Notes: generated by a model not told the origin, from the letters alone. 64,000 nt of DNA from Loxodes magnus (GCA_946699065.1 CAMPDV010000082.1:682001-746000), one strand, 5' to 3'. Positions 12,505 through 24,209 are shown, counted from the first letter of the stretch. Numbers and translations: made by a program.

Positions 12505-13439
12505 ACATTCTTGGAAGTAAAATATTTATATAGAGGGAGAAAAAAATTATTGAAGGTTTCAAGTCAGGCTTCTATACCACCTCTTCCTAAGCCAAAAAGG
12601 AAGGGAGGAAGCAAGAAACCAAGTCTTAATAATCTTAACAATCTTCTCTATCACAACCTTAACCAACACTGAACTAACAACTTGGAATCTAACAAAACGA
12701 ACAAAAGCCAACTTTGAAGAATATACACACGGAAACTCCAACCTCAAGCGAGAAACTGAGGAAACAGATGAAGTCTGTTCTCCACCAGGGGGTATCAGAG
12801 TTCAACCCTTCTGGCCAGATGAGCATGGAGTAGCTCATCAAAGTGGTACTGTATCTCCAGGAAGAGGTCAAGAAATTGAAGAAGGACAATGATATGCTGA
12901 TGGCAAAGCTAGACCTAGCAGAAGGAATTGAGTCAAGACTTATGTCCTAGGAAAGAGATCTTAACGCCTTTTGGAATATCTCACAAAATCTGACTAACGA
13001 ATCTTAAAATTAGCTTTAGAAACAGACTCAGAAAAGTAGAAAAGAAGTTGTAAACTTTTAAGAAAGAGTAAAGGTAAACTGGAGCTATACAAATGAAAAT
13101 CGAAGCCTAGAAAGAGCAAAAAATCAAGGAAAATAATTCAAAATAAAAAAGAAATGTTTCTGTTGTGGAAGCTTATGACATTTTTATCGGAAGTGTTAGA
13201 AATTCTAATAGAAATAAAGAAACTATTGGATAAAAGAACAACAAAAGAAATAAAAAGAAGAAGCAAGAATGAAAAGAATGTATTGCAACCAGGATGGTTC
13301 AATATATAAGATCAAGATGGAACCATATCAAGTAAAAGGAAGGAAAGCCTGGAGAAACCCGAGTTCCCAATCTCGCTAAAATTGGACGTCCCAAACATTT
13401 ATATTTAACAGCAGGGAACATGAACTGCTATCCTCCTGA
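12498..13439 (+). CDS. ORF1/Gag-like protein with CCHC zinc knuckle, inside the retroposon
   Basis: Open frame of 313 codons. An in-frame ATG lies in the flanking DNA at 12498, and the first one inside the element is at 12768. Order: a Gln/Ser/Thr-rich N-terminal part, a charged coiled-coil segment (EEVKKLKKDNDMLMAKLDL and on), then a zinc knuckle CFCCGSLWHFYRKC of the CX2CX4HX4C form near residue 220, then a Lys/Gln-rich tail. The Trp in the knuckle is UGA, so the element uses the host code. Role by analogy: RNA binding and chaperoning during retroposition. A domesticated function cannot be excluded. Confidence 0.7.
12505..12519. repeat. Left 15-bp target-site duplication
   Basis: ACATTCTTGGAAGTA occurs here and again, identical, at 13493-13507, flanking the zinc-knuckle element. 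A 15-bp direct repeat without terminal repeats of the element is typical of target-primed (non-LTR) integration. Confidence 0.85.
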
Positions 13440-13492
13440 CGGAGTTGGAAATCCCTAAAATGGAAAACTCAAAATTAATATTATTATTATTT
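12520..13492 (+). mobile_element. Short non-LTR-type retroposon carrying one CCHC zinc-knuckle ORF
   Basis: A 973-bp insertion bounded by perfect 15-bp duplications. It has no terminal repeats and ends in a simple TTA-rich tail (about 13478-13492), the usual hallmarks of a LINE-type or LINE-mobilised copy on the plus strand. Base composition is markedly richer in G+C than the flanks. It encodes one open frame (separate entry) like a Gag/ORF1 nucleic-acid-binding protein. No reverse transcriptase is present, so the copy is non-autonomous or 5'-truncated. Perfect duplications and an open frame suggest a young insertion. An LTR-element origin is less likely given the long duplication and absent LTRs. 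Confidence 0.75.
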
Positions 13493-13507
13493 ACATTCTT
13501 GGAAGTA
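13493..13507. repeat. Right 15-bp target-site duplication
   Basis: Second identical copy of the sequence at 12505-12519. It lies at the 3' edge of the element, directly after the TTA-rich tail. Confidence 0.85.
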
Positions 13508-13993
13508 TTTCAACCTCTTTTCCACCAACCCCTAGATTACTTCAGAGATAAATATCCAAATTGTTAAATTACTACAATTCTTTTCTTTGTTGAGCATATA
13601 ATCCTTGAATTATTCTTAGCCTAGATAATGCTTGGTATTTTTTTCTTCTAAATGCTTCCAAATTTGTTGCAATTTAATTTTTTTTCTCTTTTTAATTACA
13701 TCTAATGTAGCTCTTTTTTTCTCAATACCTTCTAGTAATTTCAGTATTCTCATTTGAAGTTGTGAAATTCCTAGGATTTTTCCACAGATGCGTCTAGAGT
13801 TACAGTAATAGCTTCTTTTTGTTTATAAATTAGGCTTAAATCTTTATTTTTTTTCTCCTTCGGTTATCATTGGTTCATTACCTTATACTTTTAGTTCATT
13901 TTGACGCTGCAATTTTAGCTGAATTCCTCTATTCCTTTATCTTATTGTTCAATTTTTTCTGATTCTATTACTAGTTTTATAATTAACCGCCAT
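13495..13993 (-). pseudogene. Decayed coiled-coil gene, target of the retroposon insertion
   Basis: On the minus strand, Lys/Glu/Gln-rich coiled-coil sequence appears in pieces in three frames. One piece reads VIESEKIEQQDKGIEEF, another RILKLLEGIEKKRATLDV, and the last RIIQGLYAQQRKEL followed by GGKEVEILPRM. Before the insertion that last piece would have met TGA, in the DNA left of 12505. The frame changes have no GT-AG explanation. Two lie in runs of seven or eight A, so assembly indels are an alternative to true decay. No family was recognised. ATG at 13993 is a possible start. A version spliced by a 17-nt intron near the start (GT at about 13987) stays in one frame to the end but reads less naturally in the middle. 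Confidence 0.4.
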
Positions 13994-14473
13994 CAATAAA
14001 ATCTGAAATAAAACCTTTTTAGCGAAACAAAAAAAAGAAGGCTTTACAATAATTAAAATGATCTAATAAGGAAAAGTCAAAATAAATAAGGAAAATCAAA
14101 TGAATAGAAACCGAAAAAATAGTTACTGCTTTAACTAGTTGTATGGATGAATTTTAGCTACTTACTTAGTAATAAATATTATAACCCTAGTTATTTAGAA
14201 AATATGTAAACACTGAAAAACATATTTGATAGCTAATAAAGATACTCTAAGATATAAATACCTACCACTAATATTAACTTGCTTTTCTTAGAACATTTTT
14301 TACTAAATTTTACATCTAAGGAATAAAATGTTACTACCATATGTAAAGATAAAAATAATCAGGAGAAGCTAACCAAGTAATTAGCAAATTAGAATTTTTA
14401 TCAGAACCTAGATTAATAACTAACTAAACAATCAATATAAATTTATTGAAAGACAAGTAAACCTCCTTAGTAT
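13994..14473. other. Intergenic region
   Basis: AT-rich. Frames on the minus strand stay open because TGA is scarce, but the predicted residues are not protein-like. It probably contains the 3' UTR of the methyltransferase gene. Confidence 0.35.
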
Positions 14474-15221
14474 TCATAAGAGTAAAGTTTAAAATTAAAA
14501 TTAAAAATTGGTATTTTATATTCTCTTAAGTATGAAGACAGATAAGAATATTGGTATCTTTTTCTTTTTTACCTTTGCTTTAATTTTTGTTTCTGGATAT
14601 TATGTAAAATTTACCTTAAGCCTGCAGATTAAAATAGCCCTCTATATTAAAAACATTTCTCCACATAAGTCAATTCTTGTTTGTTACTACAATTCAAATC
14701 CCACCGTTTGAGATAGCATGGTACAAGCTTTAAATTAATTTTTAAGTTTGTAAAGTGCTTTCCTTCTTATGGTAGCATATACAATCTGAACTTCCTTTGT
14801 CTAAAATCACATCAAAACTTCCTCTAGGCACTCGATTTTAGAACTATAGAAAGTCGCAAGCTAGGAATTTCATGGATCTTTGAGAGCTTTATTTAATACT
14901 TTCAATTAAGTTCTCAGAGAAGTCAACAGCAGTAATGAATCTATATCCTTCTTATATTAATTCTTAGCCTAATTTAGAAGTTCCACATCCTAAGTCTAAT
15001 ATTCGCTGATCCTTAGTTTTGACATATTTCCTGATATAGTTTTTGAATTGAGAAGTAGACAGATATCATTCATACAGGTTAGGGTAAGACTAATACCTCT
15101 ATTCCCAGTACTGTTACTTTTCATAATCAGGTTTGCTGGAGGAATTGGTTAATAGTTAAACACCAAGAACGATAATGCTTAAAATGGCTATTAAAATTAT
15201 AAACAGAGTAATTCCTTCCAT
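14474..15221 (-). CDS. Membrane-anchored class I methyltransferase, EEF1AKMT4/METTL13-like
   Basis: Two exons with a 22-nt GT-AG intron at 14593-14614; 241 aa, TGA stop at 14474-14476. Residues about 4-24 form one TM or signal anchor. The catalytic domain follows: YWEQRYQSYP, YEWYLSTSQFKNYI, SAM-binding motif I LDLGCGTSKLG near residue 75, then AVDFSEN and FDVILDKGSSDCI. This matches the lysine methyltransferases that modify elongation factor eEF1A, with the DKGTLDCI-like signature. Splicing restores the expected C-terminal strand (IPIFLSVFILKRI) and brings the frame to TGA. The membrane anchor is unlike the cytosolic relatives. The start codon is 16 bp from the divergent plus-strand gene. 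The substrate is inferred from family only. Confidence 0.83.
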
Positions 15222-15237
15222 TTTATAATAATTATTA

Positions 15238-15951
15238 ATGTTGGCGGGTAATAAGCGAGGATAAACTATCAGTTCTTTCAACCTTGAAAAGTTAATAGGG
15301 GAAGATAAGCCTAACACCTTTATAAACTATAAAGGCCAAATAAAGGCAGATTCTTTAGAGTTTCTAAAGTTCAGAAATAAGAAAACGCTTTAATAAAACA
15401 CTAACGAGTAAATTTTATCTTTTGACTAGAACTTTGATGATGAAACTAGCTAGAAAAACTGTGATAGTGTTGTTTACTTGGGTAAGGATTCATCCAGTAT
15501 GGTTGATTTTGCAGTTTCGCCTTAAAGTAGCCATATGGCTGAGGAACCTTAAGCGAAAACACCAAGAACAGTAATATCTAAGTAACAAGAAATTGGATCT
15601 ATTTATTTGAATTTAAGCACTTCAGGAGACGAAATACCTCCTTTTGATAAAGTACAATCAACACAATTATAAAGCTTGTCAACATAAGTAGAAGGAACTG
15701 TTTAAACGCTTCAAACATCTAGTCCGGCAAAAGAATACGAATAGCCCAAAAATGAACTTTACTTATTCTGTCAAAAATGCAAATGTTTAACAAGTGCTGA
15801 AATTGTAGAGATTCAAAGAAAGAAGTACAAGTCTAGTGTACTCAGTGCTATTTTTGAAGTAGTATGTTGTCTAACTAGTAACGGAAATAATTCTAGGCGT
15901 AAGAACGACACATTTATTTTTAGATGTTCAGTCTGTAAGTCCAATCCATGA
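15238..15951 (+). CDS. Double-CXXC protein, LITAF-like C-terminus
   Basis: Intronless, 237 aa, ATG 15238, TGA stop 15949-15951. The first 160 residues are polar and low in complexity (Ser, Thr, Gln, Lys), with TPRT- and SP-type sites that could be phosphorylated. The C-terminal part has CQKCKC, then a short hydrophobic stretch (SSVLSAIFEVVCCL), then FRCSVCKSNP at the very end. Two CXXC knuckles around a membrane-dipping segment is the LITAF/SIMPLE plan, found on endosomes and lysosomes. The usual HxCPxC is not present as such, so the assignment is tentative. The gene pairs with the divergent methyltransferase across 16 bp. If the terminal TGA were Trp the frame would enter AT-rich intergenic sequence. 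Confidence 0.65.
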
Positions 15952-16305
15952 GTTAACATTTTTGTTTATTACTATTTTAAAGTTCTTTAGTCAAAGTTTT
16001 ATACCTTTAAAGTATTTAAAAATGGATAATTAAGATACTCACTACAAGTATATTAAATAGACAAGATTCTAAGTAATCTAGCTTATTTACTTCCGATCTT
16101 ATCATCTCAACTTAAACTACATGACTATATTAACTACTTCTGAGTTAGCTTCTCCAAAATGCTTTTATCAGTAACTTATTTTCCTTTCTTATGAAACTAG
16201 TAACATGGTTTATATAATAGATACGCTAGTAATATAGGAAAGGTATTCTTTTATAGAAACTAAGTTTGAAGCTTAAAATTTAACTTAAAATTTGTCGGTA
16301 GGGAA
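15952..16305. other. Intergenic region between convergent genes
   Basis: AT-rich 354 bp between two 3' ends (LITAF-like on plus, p24 on minus). No gene or repeat was seen. Confidence 0.4.
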
Positions 16306-16917
16306 TCAAAATATTTTTTTAGCAATGAAAAAGCTTCTTAAACTCAGGAGCTACCATATTCCACTGAGCAATATAACCAATGTCTGAAATATTGTGAACC
16401 ACATGATTCTTGAATGAATGTCCTCGCTTTCATCCATAAATTTAGTTTCCTTCTCTATTGCATATTCCTATTCTTTAGTGATTTCCTATATTCTTGTTGT
16501 AACAGCTTAAGTTAGTTACTAAATTGTGGATAAATGTTCTTGCTGGGCCAGGTCTTTGCTATCTCTCATCTCAGTAGTTGGCTCAAGTCTTAAAGAAAAT
16601 CTTAATCCTCGATCTCTGTTTGAAAACCACTTAGAGGCAACAGCCTTTACACATACTTTATAAATTCCACTTTTCTAAGAAGTAAAAGTGAGTTTTCCAT
16701 CCTTAGTTGTAAGCCTGGTATAAATTTCTTTTCCCTTTGAATCATAAACAGTAATATGTACTCCATCTGGTTATTGTAAAGTAGTTTCAAGAACTTCATA
16801 CGTTCCTACAACTGTAGTGGACTAAGGTAAATCTTCAATGAAACACTTTTCAACTTCGTTTTCTAGTTAAAAATACAGTCCTTAAGTTATATGTATCAAA
16901 AGGAAAATCCACAGCAT
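16306..16917 (-). CDS. p24/emp24 family cargo receptor (GOLD domain)
   Basis: Intronless, 203 aa, TGA stop 16306-16308. Type I membrane protein of COPI/COPII vesicles. Seen: signal peptide (MLWIFLLIHITQGLYF). A GOLD domain follows, with the conserved Cys pair in VEKCFIEDL and YKVCVKAV. A heptad-rich coiled coil (EHLSTIQQLTQAV, RIQEITKEQEYAIEKE) leads to one TM helix (IMWFTIFQTLVILLSGIWQLL). The short tail FFIAKKIF carries the Phe-Phe and Lys-Lys signals for coat binding. Length and order match the family. UAG/UAA are read as Gln throughout. Membership of the family is secure; the subfamily (alpha to delta) was not determined. Confidence 0.93.
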
Positions 16918-17542
16918 TTTGACAATTTAATTTATAATTAAAACTAATAAAATCCATATCCACCTCTTTCTTAAAAGCTCACTTCAAAGTCAAACCTACT
17001 CTTACAAAGGAATTCTTATATATCAAACTATCATTTCACACTTAGTTCACTCAATGCTTTCAAAAATTAATCACTTGATGTAAAGCAAGCAGCATCTTTT
17101 AAATAGTATATGCATATTTCTATGCCCATTATTGGAAGTAAAAAAGGAACTTCAGAAATGAAAATAAAGCCTTTTATGCCCTAAATAATAGGAAAGCTTA
17201 ATCCACAGCTATTTAACTTAGTTTAAGGATGCTAAATGCTTCTTTTAATCTTCTCAAGTAACATAGAAATAATGTCTAACTTATTTGATTATTGGATATG
17301 ATATTCTCATTAGAAGAAGTTGGGACTTAGTAGTTACTTATAAATAAGTCTTTACACTATTAAGATTCAAGAACTAGCATTACTTCCATAAATCTAGCTG
17401 GATAAATTAAAAAGCCAAAAAAGAGAAATAGTTGGATGATTTTTTGGGTTATGACTCAATATAAAGTAAATGAAGATGAATGTAAGAGGGAATCCTATAA
17501 ATATAAAGTTAGGTAAATTAAATATCTTAATTTAAAATATAA
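16918..17542. promoter_or_regulatory. Divergent intergenic region, p24 / SRP19
   Basis: 625 bp, AT-rich, between two start codons pointing away from each other. A mildly purine-rich stretch on the plus strand (about 17400-17500) precedes SRP19. No gene was recognised. Confidence 0.4.
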
Positions 17543-17973
17543 ATGCAGCAAGTGGATACTTAGAAATGGAATACTATATATCCTCGATATATTTCAGCTA
17601 AACACAAAGTATCAGAAGGAAGAAAAGTAAAGAAAGATTTAGCTGTGGAAAATCCTTAATTGTAGGAAATAGTAGAAATACTTTCTCTCCTTAAAATAGT
17701 GCATTGTGTAGAACCTGTATAGTTTTAATATTCAGATGAAAACTTATTCGAAAGATATTCTCGAAAAAGGAAGAGTGAAAGTTATGCTTAAGGATTCAAA
17801 TAAGAACTTCGTACATCCAGAAATTCATACCAGTAACTTTTAATTCAGAATCTCAATTATTGGCTAAATTATGCGAATTAATACCCAAGCTAAAGACTAG
17901 AAAGTCAACGGATCAGACTGCTTAGTCGAGTGCAAAAAGTAAAAAGAAGAAAGATAAAAAGAAGAAAAGATGA
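17543..17973 (+). CDS. SRP19: Signal recognition particle 19 kDa protein
   Basis: Three exons (17543-17716, 17736-17832, 17849-17973) with introns of 19 nt (17717-17735) and 16 nt (17833-17848), both GT-AG; 131 aa, TGA stop 17971-17973. SRP19 binds SRP RNA helices 6 and 8 early in particle assembly. Seen: WNTIYPRYISAKHKVSEGRKV with the family's IYP and EGR motifs, AVENP, KTYSKDILEKGRVKV, and IPKLKTR followed by a lysine-rich tail KKKKDKKKKR. Both introns are demanded by the family alignment: without them the IPKLKTR block lies in another frame. The 16-nt intron is among the shortest in the window. Confidence 0.94.
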
Positions 17974-18431
17974 GCAACTAATCTACTTTTAATTCCTATC
18001 CTAATTTTATATCTTAATACTCTTATACAGATCTTTCATTTTAAACACCTCTGTCTTCTAAATCTCTACCCTCCCTTTTGCTTTAATGATCAAGGCCTTG
18101 ATCCTTGATTCTTTCTCCATTCATCAGTTTATAATTTTTATTTTTCTTGCTAACTATCTAGAATGCAAGATTTCTCATAATTTAATAGTTTTATAATAAG
18201 CATTAAGGTACTAAATTTGAATTAAATGGACATAGAAATAAATTAATAAAGCTCTAATCTAAATATAGTTAATCTCTTATTAACCATCCTTTGATATATT
18301 TATTAGAGATTTCTCTTTCTACCTCACATAAAGGAATCGAAAGAAGAATCCCAAAAAATTGACAATCCTAACTAGATTGATTAAGTAATTTCAATTTAAT
18401 GAAGTTTGATTTACTCTTGATGAATAAAAAA
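17974..18431. other. Intergenic region between convergent genes
   Basis: It contains a pyrimidine-rich tract on the plus strand (about 18020-18110). The right part (18324-18431) would belong to the NTF2 gene if its TGA at 18432 were read as Trp. No other gene was seen. Confidence 0.4.
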
Positions 18432-18782
18432 TCAAATAAAAGAAAAAACTTCATTTGAAATAGAGTATCCTATCCCTTCTTTTACTAAATGGAAACATTG
18501 TGAAAAGCTCAAAGGTTGATCTCTATCCAAACTAATCAATCCAGAAACTAATATCAAAATCCCAGAAGGGCTCTCTTGTGAAATAATGCTCGAAGCTGAA
18601 TGACTAATTTCCTTGAACTAGAACTTTCTAAATTTCGATTCTATTTAATCTCATCCTTTTAAGGTATCATCATTAAAAGTTAGAACAGATTGATTGTTAT
18701 ACAGGCTTTTAAGGCTGAATTTATCTTTCTTAAATGTAGTATAATAATAATCTAAAAACTGAGTAGCTATTTTATCTACCAT
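18432..18782 (-). CDS. NUTF2: Nuclear transport factor 2 (NTF2)
   Basis: Imports RanGDP into the nucleus. 116 aa from ATG 18782 to TGA 18432-18434. The sequence follows NTF2 along its length: IATQFLDYYYTTF, LYNNQSVLTFNDDTLKG, FKEISHSASSIISQ, SGILILVSGLISLDRDQPLSFSQCFHLV and YSISNEVFSFI. The family is about 125 residues, so ending at this TGA gives nearly the normal length. Reading it as Trp would add 36 residues up to TGA 18324-18326 with no family match. One internal UGA is Trp (LKGWDQI). This gene is a useful case for studying how stop and sense UGA are told apart. Confidence 0.86.
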
Positions 18783-20403
18783 TTAATTTCTTTTATCAAT
18801 ACCAAGCTTTACGAAGCTTTAATCAACTCAATTTAAACTTTTAAATCAAAATCTTATAATAGCAAGTATTCTTAACTAGTTACTCTAGTTCTACTGTTAA
18901 GAGTCAACTAAGAACTTAGTAGTTATTTTATTCAGCTTAAAGTTTGGCTAAATAGTTAAGTAGCTAAGTTAAGAGCTTTTATCAATTTCTTAAGTTATAT
19001 AATTTGACTTTTTAGCACTTGGAACTAGGGACTATAAATGAATGATAAGATGCTTATTAACTTCTTACACTTATCTAAAAACTATTAGAAGGCTTTTATT
19101 ACCCTAAAGTAATAGTTCCTTTATTTCTGTTCTTTCTTTGCTTACATCGCTATCCTTTTTCAGTTCTAGCTTTATAAAAAAATTTACCGTAAAATAGAGA
19201 GAAAATGAAGTAGTAGAAGCATAATAATTATCTTAACAAGTTTTTGTATATAAATACAAGGGTAATTGAGAATTTAAAGATTTATAGTTAAGTCTTTAAT
19301 GTAGAAATAGTACCGAAGAGATAAAATCTATTTATACAAGCTGCTATATTACCCCTATATTTCATTTTTTAATAAAAATGCCTATAGGTAAAATACTTGT
19401 TTTATTCTATACCGTAATGTACATAGTCAACTTTAATATTATAATACCATTATAAATTATGCTAAAATTTCTTTTTATAAGTGTAGCTTAATATAAGACT
19501 ATATAAGATTAAACCCTTCTATTTTCTTAGTTGCAAGCAAGTTAATTACTAACCCTATGATAATTTAAGATATTAAATATTATACTTGGTACTAAAGGTG
19601 ATAAATTACCACTATATATAAAAACCGTTTAATACTTATGTAATTAGTCTTTCTCAACTTTGTAGGCTTAATGCTTTTACTCCTTTGTATCTGTTTAAAT
19701 GAACTAGTTATAATCTATTTTTACTTGGTTAAATTATACTCCTATACTACATCATACTTGACGATAGATCTGGGTATATTCCTGGTCCTTTTTCTACTAT
19801 AAAGGCTTTCTTCTGTCATTCTAATTAAAAATGTTTCATAATAGCCTTTAATAAGTTAACAGTCTACTCGATATAGCAAATTAAACATATATTTCAAAAT
19901 TACTTTGGAAGTATTTTAACTTCCTTATGTCTTAAATCTTTACTGCTATCACTTAATATTCAACATTTGATAACTGAAATATACAAACTCATACTACTTT
20001 GACTCTTAAGCTAACATATTTTATCATACTTAATTAACAAATAGCTAAGAAACAGGGCAGAAGGTAGTTAAATAATGAAAGAAGTAATAAGAAGTAGAAG
20101 TTAAGCAGTTTATACTATATGAAAGAGGTTAAAATTTGCTTAATCTGATACCATTAAGAAATTATATATGACGCCTTTATTCAATGCTTATAGTAAAATC
20201 CAACAGTCTATTTCGTTATTTTCTTACACTATAAACGTTAATTTATATTTACTAGAAGGAAAATCAGCAATATGCTTAATTAACTAGTTAAGTAAAAAAA
20301 GACCAAATGAAGGAATGCAAATGATCAAAATATGTAATCTCTTATGATGACTGAAGTTTATGGAATTGTGTGACTAATTTAGCTTTTGTCTGTTAATCTT
20401 TGT
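18783..20403. promoter_or_regulatory. Divergent intergenic region, NTF2 / DYRK
   Basis: 1.6 kb of AT-rich DNA. Near 19070-19170 the plus strand is pyrimidine-rich (purine-rich toward NTF2). Near 20040-20130 it is purine-rich (toward DYRK). No coding frame was found. Confidence 0.4.
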
Positions 20404-22150
<1,747 letters not shown>

Positions 22151-22220
22151 GTTTAATACTAAACTAGCTTATAAATTATCAAGATTCTAAGTAAATTAAC
22201 TTTGACATCTCCTAAATAAA

Positions 22221-22676
22221 ATGGATAAAAAACAGAGTCCCTTGAACTCTCCCATTTCGCCTCGGTAGAATAATCTCTTCTTTTCAAGATTAGATTCAAA
22301 CCCTCGTTAGTTATAAAGTTCTCCTATTTCTCCTAACTTTAATGTTTTAAAGGAAGCTTGATTAGAAAAAAGGTCTCGATATTTAAAGGTTTGAAGAAAA
22401 AGATGAGTAGTGCTTACTCCTAGGCTTCTTTTAACCTTTAAAAACTAAAATGACTTTTATAACAAAAAAGGAAATCCAACAGAAAGAATTTATTTAAGAG
22501 ATTGCATGAGTGTCTCGAACGCAGAGTAGGCACTATAAAAGCCACTTGTGTTTTTATTGCAGACAAACGATAACGCATTTTATTTTAAAGCTTCTGATAA
22601 TTAGGATTTGAATGAGTGGGTGGAGAAAATTCAAGACGCATTGGATATGCCCTTATTTGCTACTAAAATTAGTTGA
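22221..22676 (+). CDS. PH-domain protein
   Basis: Intronless, 151 aa, ending in tandem TGATGA (first TGA 22674-22676). The N-terminal 45 residues are Ser/Pro/Asn-rich (repeated SPISP). A complete PH domain follows: EAWLEKRSRYLKVWRKRWVVL, LLLTFKN, ERIYLRDCMSVSNAE, FLLQTNDNAFYFKA, and the C-terminal helix NEWVEKIQDAL with the invariant Trp. The basic beta1-beta2 loop suggests phosphoinositide binding. UGA is Trp at EAWLEK, KVWRKRW and others, while the final helix uses TGG. It starts 70 bp after the DYRK stop on the same strand. The partner is unknown. Confidence 0.88.
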
Positions 22677-22903
22677 TGAATGTATCGTTAATTTAATATT
22701 GCTTCCTTTATCTTAATTTTTCAAATTATGTATTTACTATTTATCTAAAAGTAATCTGAGCTTAATATATAAATCCTGATTTTTCTACAAGTTTTCTATT
22801 ATATCCAAAATCCCAACTTAAAGACAAATATTTTTGTTTATAATCAGATCAAATATTTACTTCTAATTCCATTTATCCTTTATAGTGATATTATTAGCTC
22901 TTA

Positions 22904-23704
22904 TCAAAGGTGCTATTGAAATTAATATTAACTCTGAAATATTTTTAAATGTATATAGATACTTTTATTTATATGAAGTTGATGATTATTAATTTAGTTA
23001 AAACTAGCAGTTTGTCTTCCTTCATCTTCAAATCTTTCAGAATTATCTTTGCTCTCTAACTAAATTATCTTTTCATTATTAAACTGGTTTTTATCTAAGT
23101 TCGCCAAAGTTATTCTATCAAGCTCGTTTTAGTATTAATCTTAATCTTAATCAAACGAGTAATCTTTTTCTTTTCCTTCTAATTCTTGTTAGTTCATTTT
23201 GCCTGGATTATCTTCATCACATGAGATGTAGTTTGATATATGTTCTGATTTTATATCAACTTCAGTTTAATCTGGCGTGAAAAAATTAGCTGTTATTTCT
23301 TCGTTTTGAGATACTTCTTCATGATAATAATTCTAAATGAATATTTTATTGACCTGTGGATCATTTTAACTTGACACCATATTATCCTAAGAATGTAACG
23401 ATTTTTTTTAGTCTTCTTCGGTGAATTCGAAATTGTAAAAATCTCTCTTAGGACTTTCTGTCGCTGTATAGTCCATAGAAATCTCGGTAATCCCTGGAAG
23501 CATTCCATTAGCAGGAGTAATATCTGATTTTTACTTAGCTTTGCTTTGGATTTCTTTCTAAAGAGATTTAGAAGATTACTAAGCATCTGATTTTTAGCAA
23601 ATATTACATTTTTCATCTTTTGAACTTTATTTATCTATCTAAAAATAAGCAGTTGGCAAATTACCACGATACCTCTACACGCAGCAGCTACAAACTTATC
23701 CCAT
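22904..23704 (-). CDS. Lipid-anchored (MGQVCSCC) protein, acidic and disordered
   Basis: Intronless, 266 aa, TGA stop 22904-22906. It begins MGQVCSCC, which fits N-myristoylation at Gly2 with palmitoylation of the Cys cluster. A CNICQKS segment follows, then a long Ser/Gln/Asp/Glu-rich, probably disordered body (FEFTEEDQKKS, DYSFDQDQDQ). A different frame (23293-23616) looks open under the standard code but is not protein-like. The start codon context and first eight codons closely match the neighbouring gene at 23958-24209, so the two look like a tandem pair sharing an anchor module. Function unknown; a membrane-attached scaffold is a guess. Confidence 0.68.
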
Positions 23705-23957
23705 TTAATATTTTATTAAATCTAAAAAATGAAAATTATTATTCAACTGCATTTAAGAATTTACGGCTTTTTGTCAACATTAAGCATACAACTTATCTAT
23801 GTTACAAAGTTATGGATACAATGGGCTATGCAATTTGAGAATTATGAATATTAGCTAAATATTCGTTAATGGATATACGAGTATATATATATGACTTATG
23901 TTACTAGCTTATTATATAATCTTCAAATTAACTTAAATAAGGATCTTTTGATTTCTT

Positions 23958-24209
23958 TCAAATGCTTCCTCCATAATTTTCCTCAGCTCTTGCTATCATT
24001 TACTAATTCACTACGTTCTCTTCCTGCTAAAATTCATCGCTTTCCATCGCATAGTTCATCTACAAAAACTTCTTTTCATAGGTTTGTTAGCGTTCTTCCC
24101 CCTGCAAATATTCAATTTTACTAACTCTTTTTTTAGCCTAGTGCTCTTCTATAAAAATATGTTATTCTAAAGACTCTTCGTATTTACAACAGCTACAATC
24201 TTATCCCAT
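23958..24209 (-). CDS. Small lipid-anchored (MGQDCSCC) protein
   Basis: Intronless, 83 aa, TGA stop 23958-23960. It starts MGQDCSCCKYEE, again a myristoyl/palmitoyl-type N-terminus. The rest is a highly charged helical segment with Gln, Glu and Lys (KIEYLQGEERQQTYEKKF, EENVVNQQMIARAEENYGG). Only the first eight codons are shared with the neighbour at 22904-23704 (three or four base differences). Similar short MG-C-CC proteins with acidic helices act as membrane adaptors in other eukaryotes, for example the Ragulator subunit LAMTOR1, but I cannot prove homology. Confidence 0.65.

Noticed and set aside
12520-13492. LTR retrotransposon as the source of the zinc-knuckle ORF
   Set aside because: No terminal repeats, and the flanking duplication is 15 bp rather than the 4-6 bp of LTR elements. 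The TTA-rich tail fits target-primed insertion.
14508-14711. Plus-strand hydrophobic ORF
   Set aside because: Antisense to the last exon of the methyltransferase gene, which has clear family motifs.
18330-19041. Long plus-strand open frame
   Set aside because: It read fairly well, but the minus strand holds NTF2 over the same stretch with full family agreement.
23293-23616. Minus-strand 107-codon ORF (MKNVIF...)
   Set aside because: It is a different frame of the MGQVCSCC gene. The neighbouring frame is acidic, balanced and carries a good start upstream.
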